Assembly: GCA_017645245.1 (NCBI GenBank)
Contig: JAGCPG010000038.1
Location: 1-33,293, forward strand
Reading direction: 5' to 3'
DNA: 33,293 nt
Source of the DNA: Bacteroidales bacterium
GTDB lineage: Bacteria > Bacteroidota > Bacteroidia > Bacteroidales > F082
The notes beneath the pieces were generated by a model that had not been told where the DNA came from, made no database searches, and saw nothing but the letters and a program-made list of their open reading frames with translations. Position 1 is the first letter of the stretch. Each line of letters starts with the position of its first letter. Shown in pieces: positions 13,729 through 22,077 of this stretch. The translations under genes were made by a program, and so were the position numbers.

Positions 13729-15456
13729 ATGGCAAACTATTATAACGACAACCCGAACCTTGATTTCTATCTCGACCACCCGCTGATGAAGCGCATCGTC
13801 GAGCTGAAGGAACGCAACTTTGCGGATAAGGACAACTACGACTATGCTCCTGTGGATTACGAAGACGCGATGGAGAACTACCGCCGTGTCTTAGACATCA
13901 CAGGTGACATCACAGGCAATATCATTGAGCCCAATTCCGAATCAGTTGACCTCGAAGGTCCGCATCTCGAGAATGGCCGCATGATTTATGCCTCCAAGAC
14001 CGTGGAAAACATTGACGCCTGCACCAAAGGTGGCCTCTGGGGCGTCTCTATGCCCCGCCGTTACGGCGGTCTCAACCTGCCCATCACCGTCTTCTCTATG
14101 TTGAGCGAGATGGTTGCTTCCGCCGATGCCGGTTTCCAAAATATTTGGTCATTGCAATCCTGCATCGATACACTGTATGAATTCGGCAACGAAGAACAAC
14201 GCAAGAAATACATCCCTCGTATTTGCGCTGGCGAGACCATGTCGATGGACCTCACCGAGCCTGATGCCGGTTCAGACCTGCAGAGCGTCATGCTGAAAGC
14301 TACTTATAGTGAAAAAGATGGTTGCTGGCTCCTCAATGGCGTGAAGCGTTTCATCACCAACGGCGATTCCGACATTCACTTGGTGTTGGCCCGTTCCGAA
14401 GAAGGCACCAAGGACGGCCGTGGCCTGTCGATGTTCATCTACGACAAGCGCCAAGGCGGTGTCAACGTGCGCCACATCGAGCATAAGCTCGGTATTCATG
14501 GTTCGCCGACTTGCGAGTTGACCTATAAGAACGCCAAGGCAGAGCTTTGTGGTGAGACCCGCATGGGTTTGATCCGTTACGTCATGGCTTTGATGAATAG
14601 CGCCCGTCTAGGTATCGCAGCTCAATCCGTTGGTCTCGGTCAAGAGGCCTACAACGAGGCTTTGAAGTATGCCAGCGAGCGTCAACAGTTCCACAAGAAG
14701 ATCATCGAATTCCCGGCTGTTTACGACATGCTTTCCCGCATGAAGGCTAAGATTGACGCTGGTCGTTCGCTGCTCTACATGACTGCCCGTTATGTGGATA
14801 TCTACAAGTGCTTGGAGGACATCCAGCGTGAGCGTCCGCTGACTCCTGAGGAGCGTGCCGAATGTAAGAAATATTCTCGTTTGGCCGATGCCTTCACACC
14901 TTTGGCCAAGGGTATGAACTCCGAGTATGCAAACCAGAACGCTTACGATGCCATCAGCATCCACGGTGGCTCGGGCTTCATCATGGAGTACAAATGTCAG
15001 CGCCTCTACCGCGATGCTCGTATCTTCTCGATTTACGAAGGCACGACGCAGCTGCAGGTGGTGGCGGCCATTCGTTACATCACCAATGGCACTTACCTCA
15101 CCATCATGAAGGAAATGCTGGAGAACGAGGTCTCCGAGGACCTGAAACCTTTGCAGAACACGGTGCGCACATTGGTTGAACTCTATGAGCAGAGCATCAA
15201 CTATGTGAAGGGCGCCAACAACCAAGAGGTTCAGGACTTCTTGGCCCGCCGTCTATACGACATGACTGGCGACATCATGATGTCGTTGCTCATCTTGGAC
15301 GATGCCACCCACGCTCCACATCTCTTCCTGCGTTCGGCTAACGTCTATGTTCACGCCGCCGAGGAAGACGTCATCGGCAAGAGCGTCTATGTGAAGAATT
15401 TCATTGAGGAAGATCTCATTAACTTCAGAGCCAAAGCTCAAGAAGTGGCAGAATAA
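13729..15456 (+). CDS. acyl-CoA dehydrogenase with C-terminal extension
   Basis: This FAD enzyme oxidises acyl-CoA or, working in reverse with ETF, reduces enoyl-CoA. It has 575 residues, about 190 more than a classical short-chain enzyme. The core signatures are present: TEPDAGSDLQSVMLKAT, INGD-type FAD stretch FITNGDSDIHLVLARSE, the VGLGQEAYNEALKYASERQQF helix, and IYEGTTQLQ, in which E437 is at the position of the catalytic base of medium-chain enzymes. The extension from about 450 to 575 resembles the C-terminal domain of the larger bacterial acyl-CoA dehydrogenases. Operon position directly after etfBA makes the ETF its redox partner. The substrate (butyryl-CoA, longer chain or an aryl/branched acyl-CoA) cannot be decided. 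A strong hairpin terminator follows the stop. Confidence 0.93.
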   Translation: MANYYNDNPNLDFYLDHPLMKRIVELKERNFADKDNYDYAPVDYEDAMENYRRVLDITGDITGNIIEPNSESVDLEGPHLENGRMIYASKTVENIDACTKGGLWGVSMPRRYGGLNLPITVFSMLSEMVASADAGFQNIWSLQSCIDTLYEFGNEEQRKKYIPRICAGETMSMDLTEPDAGSDLQSVMLKATYSEKDGCWLLNGVKRFITNGDSDIHLVLARSEEGTKDGRGLSMFIYDKRQGGVNVRHIEHKLGIHGSPTCELTYKNAKAELCGETRMGLIRYVMALMNSARLGIAAQSVGLGQEAYNEALKYASERQQFHKKIIEFPAVYDMLSRMKAKIDAGRSLLYMTARYVDIYKCLEDIQRERPLTPEERAECKKYSRLADAFTPLAKGMNSEYANQNAYDAISIHGGSGFIMEYKCQRLYRDARIFSIYEGTTQLQVVAAIRYITNGTYLTIMKEMLENEVSEDLKPLQNTVRTLVELYEQSINYVKGANNQEVQDFLARRLYDMTGDIMMSLLILDDATHAPHLFLRSANVYVHAAEEDVIGKSVYVKNFIEEDLINFRAKAQEVAE

Positions 15457-15485
15457 GATTTAGAATCCTCAGAGCCTTCGAAAAA

Positions 15486-15517
15486 AAAAGCTGCGCCTCA
15501 CAGGAAGCGCAGCTTTT
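15486..15517. terminator. bidirectional intrinsic terminator
   Basis: An 11-bp perfect stem, AAAAGCTGCGC (15486-15496) with GCGCAGCTTTT (15507-15517), has a 10-nt loop and is flanked by an A-run on the left and T-run on the right. It can stop the etf operon on the plus strand and the convergent lipoprotein gene on the minus strand. It is the only clear terminator at a convergent junction in the window. Confidence 0.9.
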
Positions 15518-15538
15518 CTTGTATTGGAACACATCGTG

Positions 15539-17035
15539 TTATTCTTCTGGATAGTAGGCGTCGTACACCGTCTTCAGACCATGATAGAAGAGATCCATGG
15601 TGTCATCGGCGTTGCGGCGGGCCCACCAGTAGAGGCACATCTCAATTTCGTAGCAATAGTTGTTGTCTTCATCATTGTAGCCAGGCAAATTGTAAAGGAA
15701 CTTGCCAGCGACAGTGTTGTCGTAAGTGTGGCCTTCACATTCCATGCTGTTAACCAGGATCTCCTGTTTGTCAGCGCAAAGCTCTTTGTTGTCGAGACCT
15801 TCATAAATGGCTTTCATGGTGAACATCTGCTTCTTTAAGTATTTGTCAACGAGGGGCTTGGTCTGCTGAACAAACTTCTTGTCAGCGACGATCTTTGAGG
15901 CCAGTTTGTCAAGGTATTGAATGGCATCGGGATTGTAGCGACCGAAGTCGTATGAGCAATTGAACTCCCAGTGGTTGTAGTGATGAGGTCCTGAGACGTA
16001 GAGGTCGCAAGGAAGGATGCGATTCAAGGTTCTCAAAGATAGCATGGAGAAGAGATGGCTGGCTGTGATACGCAAGGTGCCGTTTGGCCAATCGTCGTAT
16101 TCATATTCCAAGACATTGGTGCTGTTGTCGAGGTTTAAAACAGCCCCCATGATGTATTCCATGCCGTCTTCCTCGTTGAAGCGCTCTTCGTCTGTCACAG
16201 GCTCGTCGGGTTCCAATTCGACATTATATTCTGTTGGATAGAAATAGAACTCTTCCTCCCAGTCGCCTTCCCAATAATCGCCTTCTTCCATGAAATAGTC
16301 GTAAAGATGGTATTCATATTCAGGATAATAAGCCTTATAGACAGTGCTGAGGGCTTGGTAGAACTGGTCGATGGTGCCGTCCTTCCAGCGTCTTGCCCAG
16401 AAATAAAGGAACCTGTCGCTGGTGTTGGAATAGACATAGCTGCCATCCTCAAGGTCCAACACGGCTTGGATATAGAAGGCGTCGTCGCCGTAGCCGTTGG
16501 TCTCAATCATCTCGTTGAAGAGGTTTTCGCGGTAATCCTCAGGGCAAAGCTCTTCGTCGTACACTGCATCGTGAAGCACCATCATGATGCGCATTTGGCG
16601 ATAAAGGTATTCGTCGACGAGCGGCTTGGTCAGCTTCACGAAGTTCTTGTCGGAGACCACCTTCTTGGCGAGGTCGGCAAGGTATTGGATGGCCTTGGGG
16701 TTGTAATGGCCGAAGTCATTCTCATTCTCAAGATCCCATTTGCCGTCGTGGTGTGGACCCGATACATAAAGCGGGCAGGGGAGCATCTCCTGCAACTCAG
16801 TCAGCGAGATGAGCGAGGCGAGGTGGCTTCCCATGACGCGGATGCCGCACTCCGGCCAGTAGTCGAACTCATCCACCAAGGTGTGATGGGTGTTGTCGAG
16901 GTTGGAGGCAGCGTCCTTGAAACGCTGGACGTTCTCATTGTCTTTGTTGTTACATGCGCTGAACGCAAAAACAAAGGTGATGGCTATGATGGCCAAGACC
17001 AGTTTCCGAAGGGATAAAATAGAATTTCTAGTCAT
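15539..17035 (-). CDS. lipoprotein made of two copies of an unrecognised ~200-residue domain
   Basis: This is a predicted outer-membrane or surface lipoprotein of 498 residues. The signal peptide ends in a lipobox with C28 (AFSAC). Two homologous halves follow: about 41-238 and 296-497. Both contain a LDNT/S...DWP segment, a SHL..L.SL..L...LPC.LYVSGPHH motif (LPCPLYVSGPHH; LPCDLYVSGPHH), a DFG.YNP.AIQYL..LA.K.V.DK.FV..TKPLVD.YL..QM motif, and a W-A-R-R...D..Y/FYxxLxTVYxAYYPE end. An acidic linker (about 239-295) joins them. The start at 17035 is chosen over 17062 because it gives a proper signal peptide and lies downstream of the promoter box. The family was not recognised and no catalytic motif is evident; the conserved GPHH pairs could bind metal. 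Its function is unknown. Confidence 0.8.
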   Translation of the reverse strand: MTRNSILSLRKLVLAIIAITFVFAFSACNNKDNENVQRFKDAASNLDNTHHTLVDEFDYWPECGIRVMGSHLASLISLTELQEMLPCPLYVSGPHHDGKWDLENENDFGHYNPKAIQYLADLAKKVVSDKNFVKLTKPLVDEYLYRQMRIMMVLHDAVYDEELCPEDYRENLFNEMIETNGYGDDAFYIQAVLDLEDGSYVYSNTSDRFLYFWARRWKDGTIDQFYQALSTVYKAYYPEYEYHLYDYFMEEGDYWEGDWEEEFYFYPTEYNVELEPDEPVTDEERFNEEDGMEYIMGAVLNLDNSTNVLEYEYDDWPNGTLRITASHLFSMLSLRTLNRILPCDLYVSGPHHYNHWEFNCSYDFGRYNPDAIQYLDKLASKIVADKKFVQQTKPLVDKYLKKQMFTMKAIYEGLDNKELCADKQEILVNSMECEGHTYDNTVAGKFLYNLPGYNDEDNNYCYEIEMCLYWWARRNADDTMDLFYHGLKTVYDAYYPEE

Positions 17036-17059
17036 GATTTTTGTTATTTTAGGCGGGGT

Positions 17060-17128
17060 CAAAAGTACGACTATTTTTTAAAAATTTGGTTTTTGTCATG
17101 CGAAAAGTGATTTTTATTGGTATTTTTG
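17060..17128. promoter_or_regulatory. divergent -7 boxes for the lipoprotein (-) and C10 protease (+) genes
   Basis: TACTTTTG on the minus strand (17067-17060) lies 24 nt upstream of the lipoprotein ATG. TATTTTTG on the plus strand (17121-17128) lies 34 nt upstream of the protease ATG. The two units diverge from about 130 nt of AT-rich DNA. Confidence 0.6.
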
Positions 17129-17162
17129 CGCCTAAATATTTGAATTTGAAATTGTAAATATC

Positions 17163-19202
17163 ATGAAAAAGATTTTGACTTTATTCGTACTTGTCGCATT
17201 GGCGATGGGTAACCTTTGGGCTGGAAACGTCAGCCAACAGACGGCGCAGCGTATAGGCCGTCAGTTCTTGGGCACAACGGTGCTTGGTCAGGAAAGGGCT
17301 GAGATCCAGCTTCAGCTTGTCAGCGCAGCTATCACCCGCGGTGAGGTGGATTACTATGTGTTCAACGTCAGGGGTAACAACGGCTTCGTGATCGTGGCCG
17401 GTGACGACCGTGTGAAGCCTATCTTGGCTTATTCCACTAAGGGATGCTTCGATCCTGAGAATGTCGCCGAGGGCTTCGAATTCACGCTGAATAGCTTCCG
17501 TTCGGAGATCCAATTTGTGCGTGAACACAACATGACCGCAACGCCCGATATCGTTGCCGAATGGCGTTCGGTTTCAGAGACAGGCAGCCTCAATCGTGGT
17601 GTTAATGCCCGTCCCGTGGTTGGCCCATTGTGCCAGACCATCTGGAACCAGAACTTCCCTTACAGCAGCCAGTGCCCGGAGGATGAAGAGGGTAGTGGAG
17701 GTCACGTTTACGCAGGTTGCGTAGCCACAGCCATGGCTCAGGTGATGAAATATTTCGACTGGCCGCCTCGTGGTACTGGATCCTATACCTATTATCCGAG
17801 TGGCTATGCGCAGCAAACTGCTAATTTTGGCGAGACAGACTATCATTTTGAGCTGATGCCTCTTGAGCTGGATTCGACGAGCACCGAAGAGGATTATTTC
17901 TATATCGCACAGTTCTTGCATCATTGCGGTATCTCTGTTGACATGCAGTACAGCGGTCACGGTAGCGGCGCTTATTCGCAAGATGTGCCAACAGCCTTGC
18001 AAAATTATTTCCGCTTTACTTCGGTGGAGTATGAGACGTTGAGTTTCTGGGGATTTAATTGGTATACCAATGAGCAATGGGCTCAAATGTTGAAAGACGG
18101 TGGTTTGGATGAACATATTCCGTTGTATTACAGTGGTTCGGACGACAACGGTGCAGGCGGTCACGCTTTCGTGTGCGATGGCTATGATGAGAATGATTAC
18201 TTCCATTTCAACTGGGGCTGGAGTGGCAGAGACGATGCCTGGTGCCCTATCGGAGCTCTCAACACCACCAAGTATGCCTTTAACGATTCAAATTCCTTTA
18301 TCGGGCACATTTTGCCCAACACAACAGATTATCTAAATCGTCCTGAAGCCATTGCCGATTTCGAAGTGGTTGAAAACGAAGATAATACAAGCGTAAACAT
18401 CAGCTGGACCAATCCTGAGAACAACCTCAACGGCGAGCCTTTGGGTGACTTTACGATATACGTCTATCGCGGCAATGAAATCGTTTTCCAAACGGAAGGT
18501 GTTAAAGGCACACACATGGACATTGCTGACATGGATCTCGAGCCGGGTCTCTATAAATACTCTATTATTGCCGAAAACGAAACTGGTTTCAGCAAGAGAA
18601 GCTATTTCGAAGTTTTGGTTGGCGAGAAATGCGACATTACCTTCCAGCTTCGCGATTTTGGAGGTGACGGCTGGAAAGGCGCTGCCATCAGCGTGACATC
18701 AGAGGCTGCCAATGGTCAACGCATCGCAGTGATCACCATGACAGAAGGTTCCATCGATTCCATCACCGTGCCGCTGCTGAAAGGCAACCTCAACTTCATT
18801 TGGAACCACGGCTGGTACCACCTTAGCGAAGGATATGACACGGATTATGAGTGCTCATTCATGGTCTTTGATGACCTAGGCAATGAACTGTTCGTTGGAA
18901 GCAATTTGGAAGATGGTGTTTTCATGACTCATGAGAACAACTGCGAACACGTCGGAACGTCAGAAGTAGTTGTTGAAAAGGACATTCAAGTATACCCAAA
19001 CCCCACCGATGGTCTGCTGAAGATTGACGGCCAGGGTACCATGGACGTTTCGGTATTCAACATGCTTGGTCAGGAAGTGATGCATACCCAAGCTGAAGGT
19101 CAGGCCACGGTTGATCTTGGCTCCTTCGGTTCAGGTGTTTACATGATTCGCGTTGAGACTTCCAACGGCGTGTCGTTCCAAAAAGTGAATTTGGCTAAAT
19201 AA
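17163..19202 (+). CDS. C10 (streptopain-like) cysteine protease with T9SS sorting domain
   Basis: This is a secreted or surface-attached cysteine endopeptidase of 679 residues. A signal peptide (about 1-20) is followed by an inhibitory propeptide (about 22-150, with GFVIVAGDDRVKPILAYS typical of the SpeB/interpain prodomain). The catalytic domain has C186 in YAGCVATAMAQVMKYF and H334 in GGHAFVCDGYDENDYFHFNWGWSG, the standard C10 dyad region. A fibronectin-III-like domain follows (about 393-485), then a beta domain (about 488-595), and a T9SS C-terminal domain starting at VYPNPTDGLLKI and ending GSGVYMIRVETSNG. Relatives include streptopain and interpain A of Prevotella. Its stop is 2 nt from the convergent stop of another T9SS protease gene. 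Confidence 0.93.
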   Translation: MKKILTLFVLVALAMGNLWAGNVSQQTAQRIGRQFLGTTVLGQERAEIQLQLVSAAITRGEVDYYVFNVRGNNGFVIVAGDDRVKPILAYSTKGCFDPENVAEGFEFTLNSFRSEIQFVREHNMTATPDIVAEWRSVSETGSLNRGVNARPVVGPLCQTIWNQNFPYSSQCPEDEEGSGGHVYAGCVATAMAQVMKYFDWPPRGTGSYTYYPSGYAQQTANFGETDYHFELMPLELDSTSTEEDYFYIAQFLHHCGISVDMQYSGHGSGAYSQDVPTALQNYFRFTSVEYETLSFWGFNWYTNEQWAQMLKDGGLDEHIPLYYSGSDDNGAGGHAFVCDGYDENDYFHFNWGWSGRDDAWCPIGALNTTKYAFNDSNSFIGHILPNTTDYLNRPEAIADFEVVENEDNTSVNISWTNPENNLNGEPLGDFTIYVYRGNEIVFQTEGVKGTHMDIADMDLEPGLYKYSIIAENETGFSKRSYFEVLVGEKCDITFQLRDFGGDGWKGAAISVTSEAANGQRIAVITMTEGSIDSITVPLLKGNLNFIWNHGWYHLSEGYDTDYECSFMVFDDLGNELFVGSNLEDGVFMTHENNCEHVGTSEVVVEKDIQVYPNPTDGLLKIDGQGTMDVSVFNMLGQEVMHTQAEGQATVDLGSFGSGVYMIRVETSNGVSFQKVNLAK

Positions 19203-19204
19203 AG

Positions 19205-20887
19205 TCACAGTTTGACGATCTTTTGAACGATTACCCCGTCAGTGGTGGTAATCTTCATCAGGAAAGTCCCGTTCATCAAGCCATGGAGCTGTTGGACGGG
19301 GCTTTCTGTTTGTATGCTAGTCACCAGCTTACCATCCATCGAAAAGACTTCAATCCGTTTCATGCCATCGCATTGGATGGTGAAGTCGCCTGTGCTGGGA
19401 TTGGGGTAAACAGCGGCTTTCATGGTGCTTTCGCTCACGGTCTCATAACTTACGGCGTTGACGGCGGCCAAGGCATTGATGCGACCTGAACCGAAATCGT
19501 TGCTTTTATGTTCGGAAAGTTGTACCGCTGTCCGTTCCAGGATTTCATCGATTTCTGCTGGTGTGAGCTCATGGTTCTTGGAAAGCATCAAGGCGATGGT
19601 GCCAGCCACGCAAGGCGTGGCCATCGAGGTGCCATCCAATAATGTGTAACCGGTGTCATTGTTGTAATCCAACGACTTGATGTTCAAGCCGGGAGCACAC
19701 ACGTCAGGACGGATCAAACCGATTTCGGTGGCGCTGTTGGGATCGTATGGATAATCGTTGTATTGGGGTACATCGGTCCACGTTGACGGTCCCACCGAGG
19801 AGAAGTAAGTGATCGTGTCGTTGAAATCGACGGCACCAACACTGATCACACAGCTTACGCCGCCCGCGTTGGCCATCTGGTCTTCATGAAGATAAGGTGG
19901 TGGACAATCGCCTGGCGAATAAATGTTATGAGGTATCGGTACCAAATACTGCAAGTTGCGGATGTTGCCCGCGCAAACGGCGGCTACGATGCCGGCGGCG
20001 AGGGTGTTTTCGCATGCCTGTCTGTGCAAGCGTTTGACCGATGAGCTTGGATCGGGCCAACCCAGCGACATGTTCAGCAAGTCGGCGCCATGCTCCACGG
20101 CAAACTGCATGGCCTCAAGTAAAATGGTCTCATCGGTCTGCTGGTTGTTGCCAAAAACCTTTAAAACCATCAGTTTGGCATCGGGAGCGACACCGGTTTG
20201 TGTGCCGGAAACACCTGTGCCACAAATGGTTCCAGCGACATGGGTGCCATGCCCGTTTTGGTCGGAAGGGTCATTGTCGTGATTGGCAAAATCGTAACCA
20301 TGGTTGGGATATTCGGTTCCGCCATCCCAAAAACGACCTTGCAAGTCGGCATGGGTGAGCCTCACGCCGGTGTCGATGAGGCCAACGAGCACGCCTTCGC
20401 CGGTATAGCCGAGCTCCCACACCTGATCGGCGTTCACTTGCAGCAGGTTCTCCGCAATCTCGCGACCATTGCCACGTTCCACGTGGACGGCTTCTACGTC
20501 GTCCATCAAGGGCAGTTGTTCCACTGGATAAACCGTCAGGATGTCGTTCCGTTTTTCGATCTCTTGGATGACGGTCTCGTCGGCATAACAACTCACGGAA
20601 TTCACGATCCAAAGCGGACGGATTTCCTCGACCATCCCGTTGGCTTCCAATTCGTTGAGAAGGCTCAACAAATGGTAATGCGATTCTTCGGCCTGACGTT
20701 TCAGAGTGTTGATCACAAAGTCGCGACGCGCGGCCTTGGTCGGGAAGGAATTCGCCGTACGCATCAGTTCCGTCACGTTGGATTGCTCCTTGAGGATGAT
20801 GTTGATCTTGGTTTTGCCATCTGTTTTGGCGAATCCTAAGACCTCAAAACAACCCATTATTAATATTAGAATCCAGCTTTTTTTCAT
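19205..20887 (-). CDS. S8 subtilisin-like serine protease with T9SS sorting domain
   Basis: This is a secreted subtilase of 560 residues. The signal peptide (MKKSWILILIMGCFEVLGFA) precedes an I9-like propeptide region (about 25-125). The catalytic domain holds D172 (GLIDTGV), H213 (NGHGTHVAGT), probable oxyanion N308 (CAGN) and S421 (DGTSMATP). The C-terminus has a T9SS domain (VYPNPSTGDFTIQCDG, then EVFSMDGKLVTS, ending MNGTFLMKITTTDGV). It is the downstream gene of the TIGR01212 radical SAM gene, 31 nt away on the same strand with a purine-rich spacer and no -7 box of its own, so co-transcription is likely. It faces the C10 protease gene with a 2-nt gap, placing two exported proteases of different clans end to end. 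Confidence 0.94.
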   Translation of the reverse strand: MKKSWILILIMGCFEVLGFAKTDGKTKINIILKEQSNVTELMRTANSFPTKAARRDFVINTLKRQAEESHYHLLSLLNELEANGMVEEIRPLWIVNSVSCYADETVIQEIEKRNDILTVYPVEQLPLMDDVEAVHVERGNGREIAENLLQVNADQVWELGYTGEGVLVGLIDTGVRLTHADLQGRFWDGGTEYPNHGYDFANHDNDPSDQNGHGTHVAGTICGTGVSGTQTGVAPDAKLMVLKVFGNNQQTDETILLEAMQFAVEHGADLLNMSLGWPDPSSSVKRLHRQACENTLAAGIVAAVCAGNIRNLQYLVPIPHNIYSPGDCPPPYLHEDQMANAGGVSCVISVGAVDFNDTITYFSSVGPSTWTDVPQYNDYPYDPNSATEIGLIRPDVCAPGLNIKSLDYNNDTGYTLLDGTSMATPCVAGTIALMLSKNHELTPAEIDEILERTAVQLSEHKSNDFGSGRINALAAVNAVSYETVSESTMKAAVYPNPSTGDFTIQCDGMKRIEVFSMDGKLVTSIQTESPVQQLHGLMNGTFLMKITTTDGVIVQKIVKL

Positions 20888-20915
20888 GTCCTAACTCTTA
20901 ACTTTTAACTTTTAT

Positions 20916-20942
20916 CTATTATCTTTTATCTTTAAACTTTTT
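20916..20942 (-). repeat. 27-nt purine-rich repeat, copy 2, at the radical SAM gene's 3' end
   Basis: This copy matches the one at 7333-7359 at 24 of 27 positions. It encodes the terminal KKFKDKR and stop of the radical SAM protein. A related shorter text (AGATAAAAGATG, 24812-24823) spans another stop and the following start codon. Confidence 0.55.
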
Positions 20943-21851
20943 CCCCTGCCAACTATCCCTTTCCTCCATGCGCTTCTCGATGCGGCTCAGCACCTCGTCG
21001 TAGCGCAGTTTCATCCATGGCTCGGAGACCAGAAAACGTGGCGGCACTTCGCCGGCAAAACGCTCAATGACCATGTCGGGGTTGAGCCGCTCGGCGAAAT
21101 CGATCACGAAGTCGATGTATTCATTTAATTCAAAAAGGTGGAAGTCCTCGGGATGCTGCCTGAATTCCTCGGCCATCTTGGTGCCTTTGAAAATCTGCAG
21201 TTGATGGAACTTGACGGTGGTCAAAGGCAGTTGGGAGATGACGTCGGCGGCATCGAGCATCATGGCTTTGGTCTCGGCGGGGAGGCCGAAGATGAAGTGT
21301 CCGCCGCAGGGGATGCCATGATCTGCGGTCATGCGGATGGATTTTTCAGCCGTAGAGAAGTCGTGGCCTCGGTTGACGCGTTTCAGGGTCTCGTCGTAGA
21401 CGCTCTCCACGCCATATTCCAGCATGACGTAATGGCTTTTCTGGACTTCGTTTAGGTAGTGGAGTAGGGGCTCGTCGATCAAGTCGGGGCGGGTGCCGAT
21501 GACGATACCTATTATAGAAGGAATGTCAAGGGCTTGTTGATAGATCCGTTTCAGCTCCTCCAGAGGCTTGTAGGTGTTGGAATAAGGCTGGAAATAGGCG
21601 AGGTATTGGCTGGCGCGACGGTATCTCCTTTGGTGGAACGCCATGCCTTCCTCGATCTGTTGGCGGATGCTTTTCTCGGGGCGGCAGTAGGAGGGGTTGA
21701 AGGCCTCGTTGCTGCAGAAGGTGCAGCCGCCGGTTGAGATCTTGCCGTCGCGGTTGGGGCAGCTGAAGCCGGCGTCGATGCTGAGCTTCTGGACGCGGGA
21801 GCCGAAGAGCTTCTGGAAGTATTGATTATATGAGTTGAAACGGCGGATCAT
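20919..21851 (-). CDS. TIGR01212/YhcC-type radical SAM protein
   Basis: The product is a 310-residue radical SAM enzyme of the YhcC group, widespread and of uncertain substrate. The cysteine cluster is CPNRDGKISTGGCTFC, with the family's conserved CPNRDG...GGCTFC layout, near residues 30-45. Further conserved stretches are IVIGTRPDLIDEPLLHYL, VMLEYGVESVYDETLKRVNRGHDF, GGHFIFGLPAETKAMML and TTVKFHQLQIFKGTKMA. The start at 21851 is the natural family N-terminus (MIRRFNSYNQYFQKLFG). A perfect -7 box ends only 4 nt upstream of the ATG, which suggests a leaderless transcript. The C-terminus lies inside a purine-rich repeat. The subtilase gene follows downstream. Confidence 0.92.
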   Translation of the reverse strand: MIRRFNSYNQYFQKLFGSRVQKLSIDAGFSCPNRDGKISTGGCTFCSNEAFNPSYCRPEKSIRQQIEEGMAFHQRRYRRASQYLAYFQPYSNTYKPLEELKRIYQQALDIPSIIGIVIGTRPDLIDEPLLHYLNEVQKSHYVMLEYGVESVYDETLKRVNRGHDFSTAEKSIRMTADHGIPCGGHFIFGLPAETKAMMLDAADVISQLPLTTVKFHQLQIFKGTKMAEEFRQHPEDFHLFELNEYIDFVIDFAERLNPDMVIERFAGEVPPRFLVSEPWMKLRYDEVLSRIEKRMEERDSWQGKKFKDKR

Positions 21852-21855
21852 GGGG

Positions 21856-21863
21856 CAAAGATA
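21856..21863 (-). promoter_or_regulatory. -7 box TATCTTTG four bases before the radical SAM start codon
   Basis: Read on the minus strand: TATCTTTG, CCCC, ATG. With transcription starting about 5-7 nt after the box, the mRNA would begin at or within a base or two of the start codon. Confidence 0.65.
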
Positions 21864-21895
21864 ATCATTTTACGATAAAAATAACTTTTCCCCTT

Positions 21896-22003
21896 GGGGA
21901 ATCGATATTGCTCACATTTCGGGCAATAAGGCACAATCCCTTCTCCCTAAAGTTCCTTCTCGATCAGAGGCGTTCCGCACTCAAAGCAATGTTTCTGTAT
22001 CAT
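21896..22003 (-). pseudogene. fragment of a zinc-ribbon Nudix hydrolase gene (N-terminus only)
   Basis: The minus-strand frame from an ATG at 22003 reads MIQKHCFECGTPLIEKEL, an amber stop at 21949-21947, then in the same frame GEGIVPYCPKCEQYRFP. This is the N-terminal zinc ribbon (C-x2-C ... C-x2-C) of Bacteroidetes Nudix/NAD-pyrophosphatase-like proteins, which normally continue into an FN...V strand and the Nudix box. After the codons for RFP the homology ends at about 21896 and the frame turns into the low-complexity leader of the radical SAM gene. The gene is thus both nonsense-mutated and cut short. A TATCTTTG promoter box remains 24 nt upstream of its old start. Confidence 0.6.
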
Positions 22004-22025
22004 TATATGGGTTCAAAAACGTTGT

Positions 22026-22043
22026 GGCAAAGATAATCATTTT
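22026..22043. repeat. 18-bp direct repeat carrying a -7 box (other copy 21854-21871)
   Basis: GGCAAAGATAATCATTTT occurs exactly at 21854-21871 and 22026-22043, on either side of the Nudix fragment. On the minus strand each contains TATCTTTG (this copy at 22035-22028), so they are duplicated promoter segments facing the radical SAM gene and the Nudix remnant. Confidence 0.8.
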
Positions 22044-22046
22044 TTG

Positions 22047-22054
22047 TATCTTTA
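22047..22054 (+). promoter_or_regulatory. weak -7 box TATCTTTA for the MBL-fold lipoprotein
   Basis: This differs from TAnnTTTG at the last base. TTG at 22022-22024 could be a -33 with 22-nt spacing. It lies 23 nt before the ATG at 22078. Confidence 0.35.
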
Positions 22055-22077
22055 CCGCTTCAAACAACAGTATCACA

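Noticed and set aside
22024..22077. GTG start extending the MBL-fold lipoprotein
   Set aside because: It would bury the lipoprotein signal peptide and includes the duplicated 18-bp promoter repeat.
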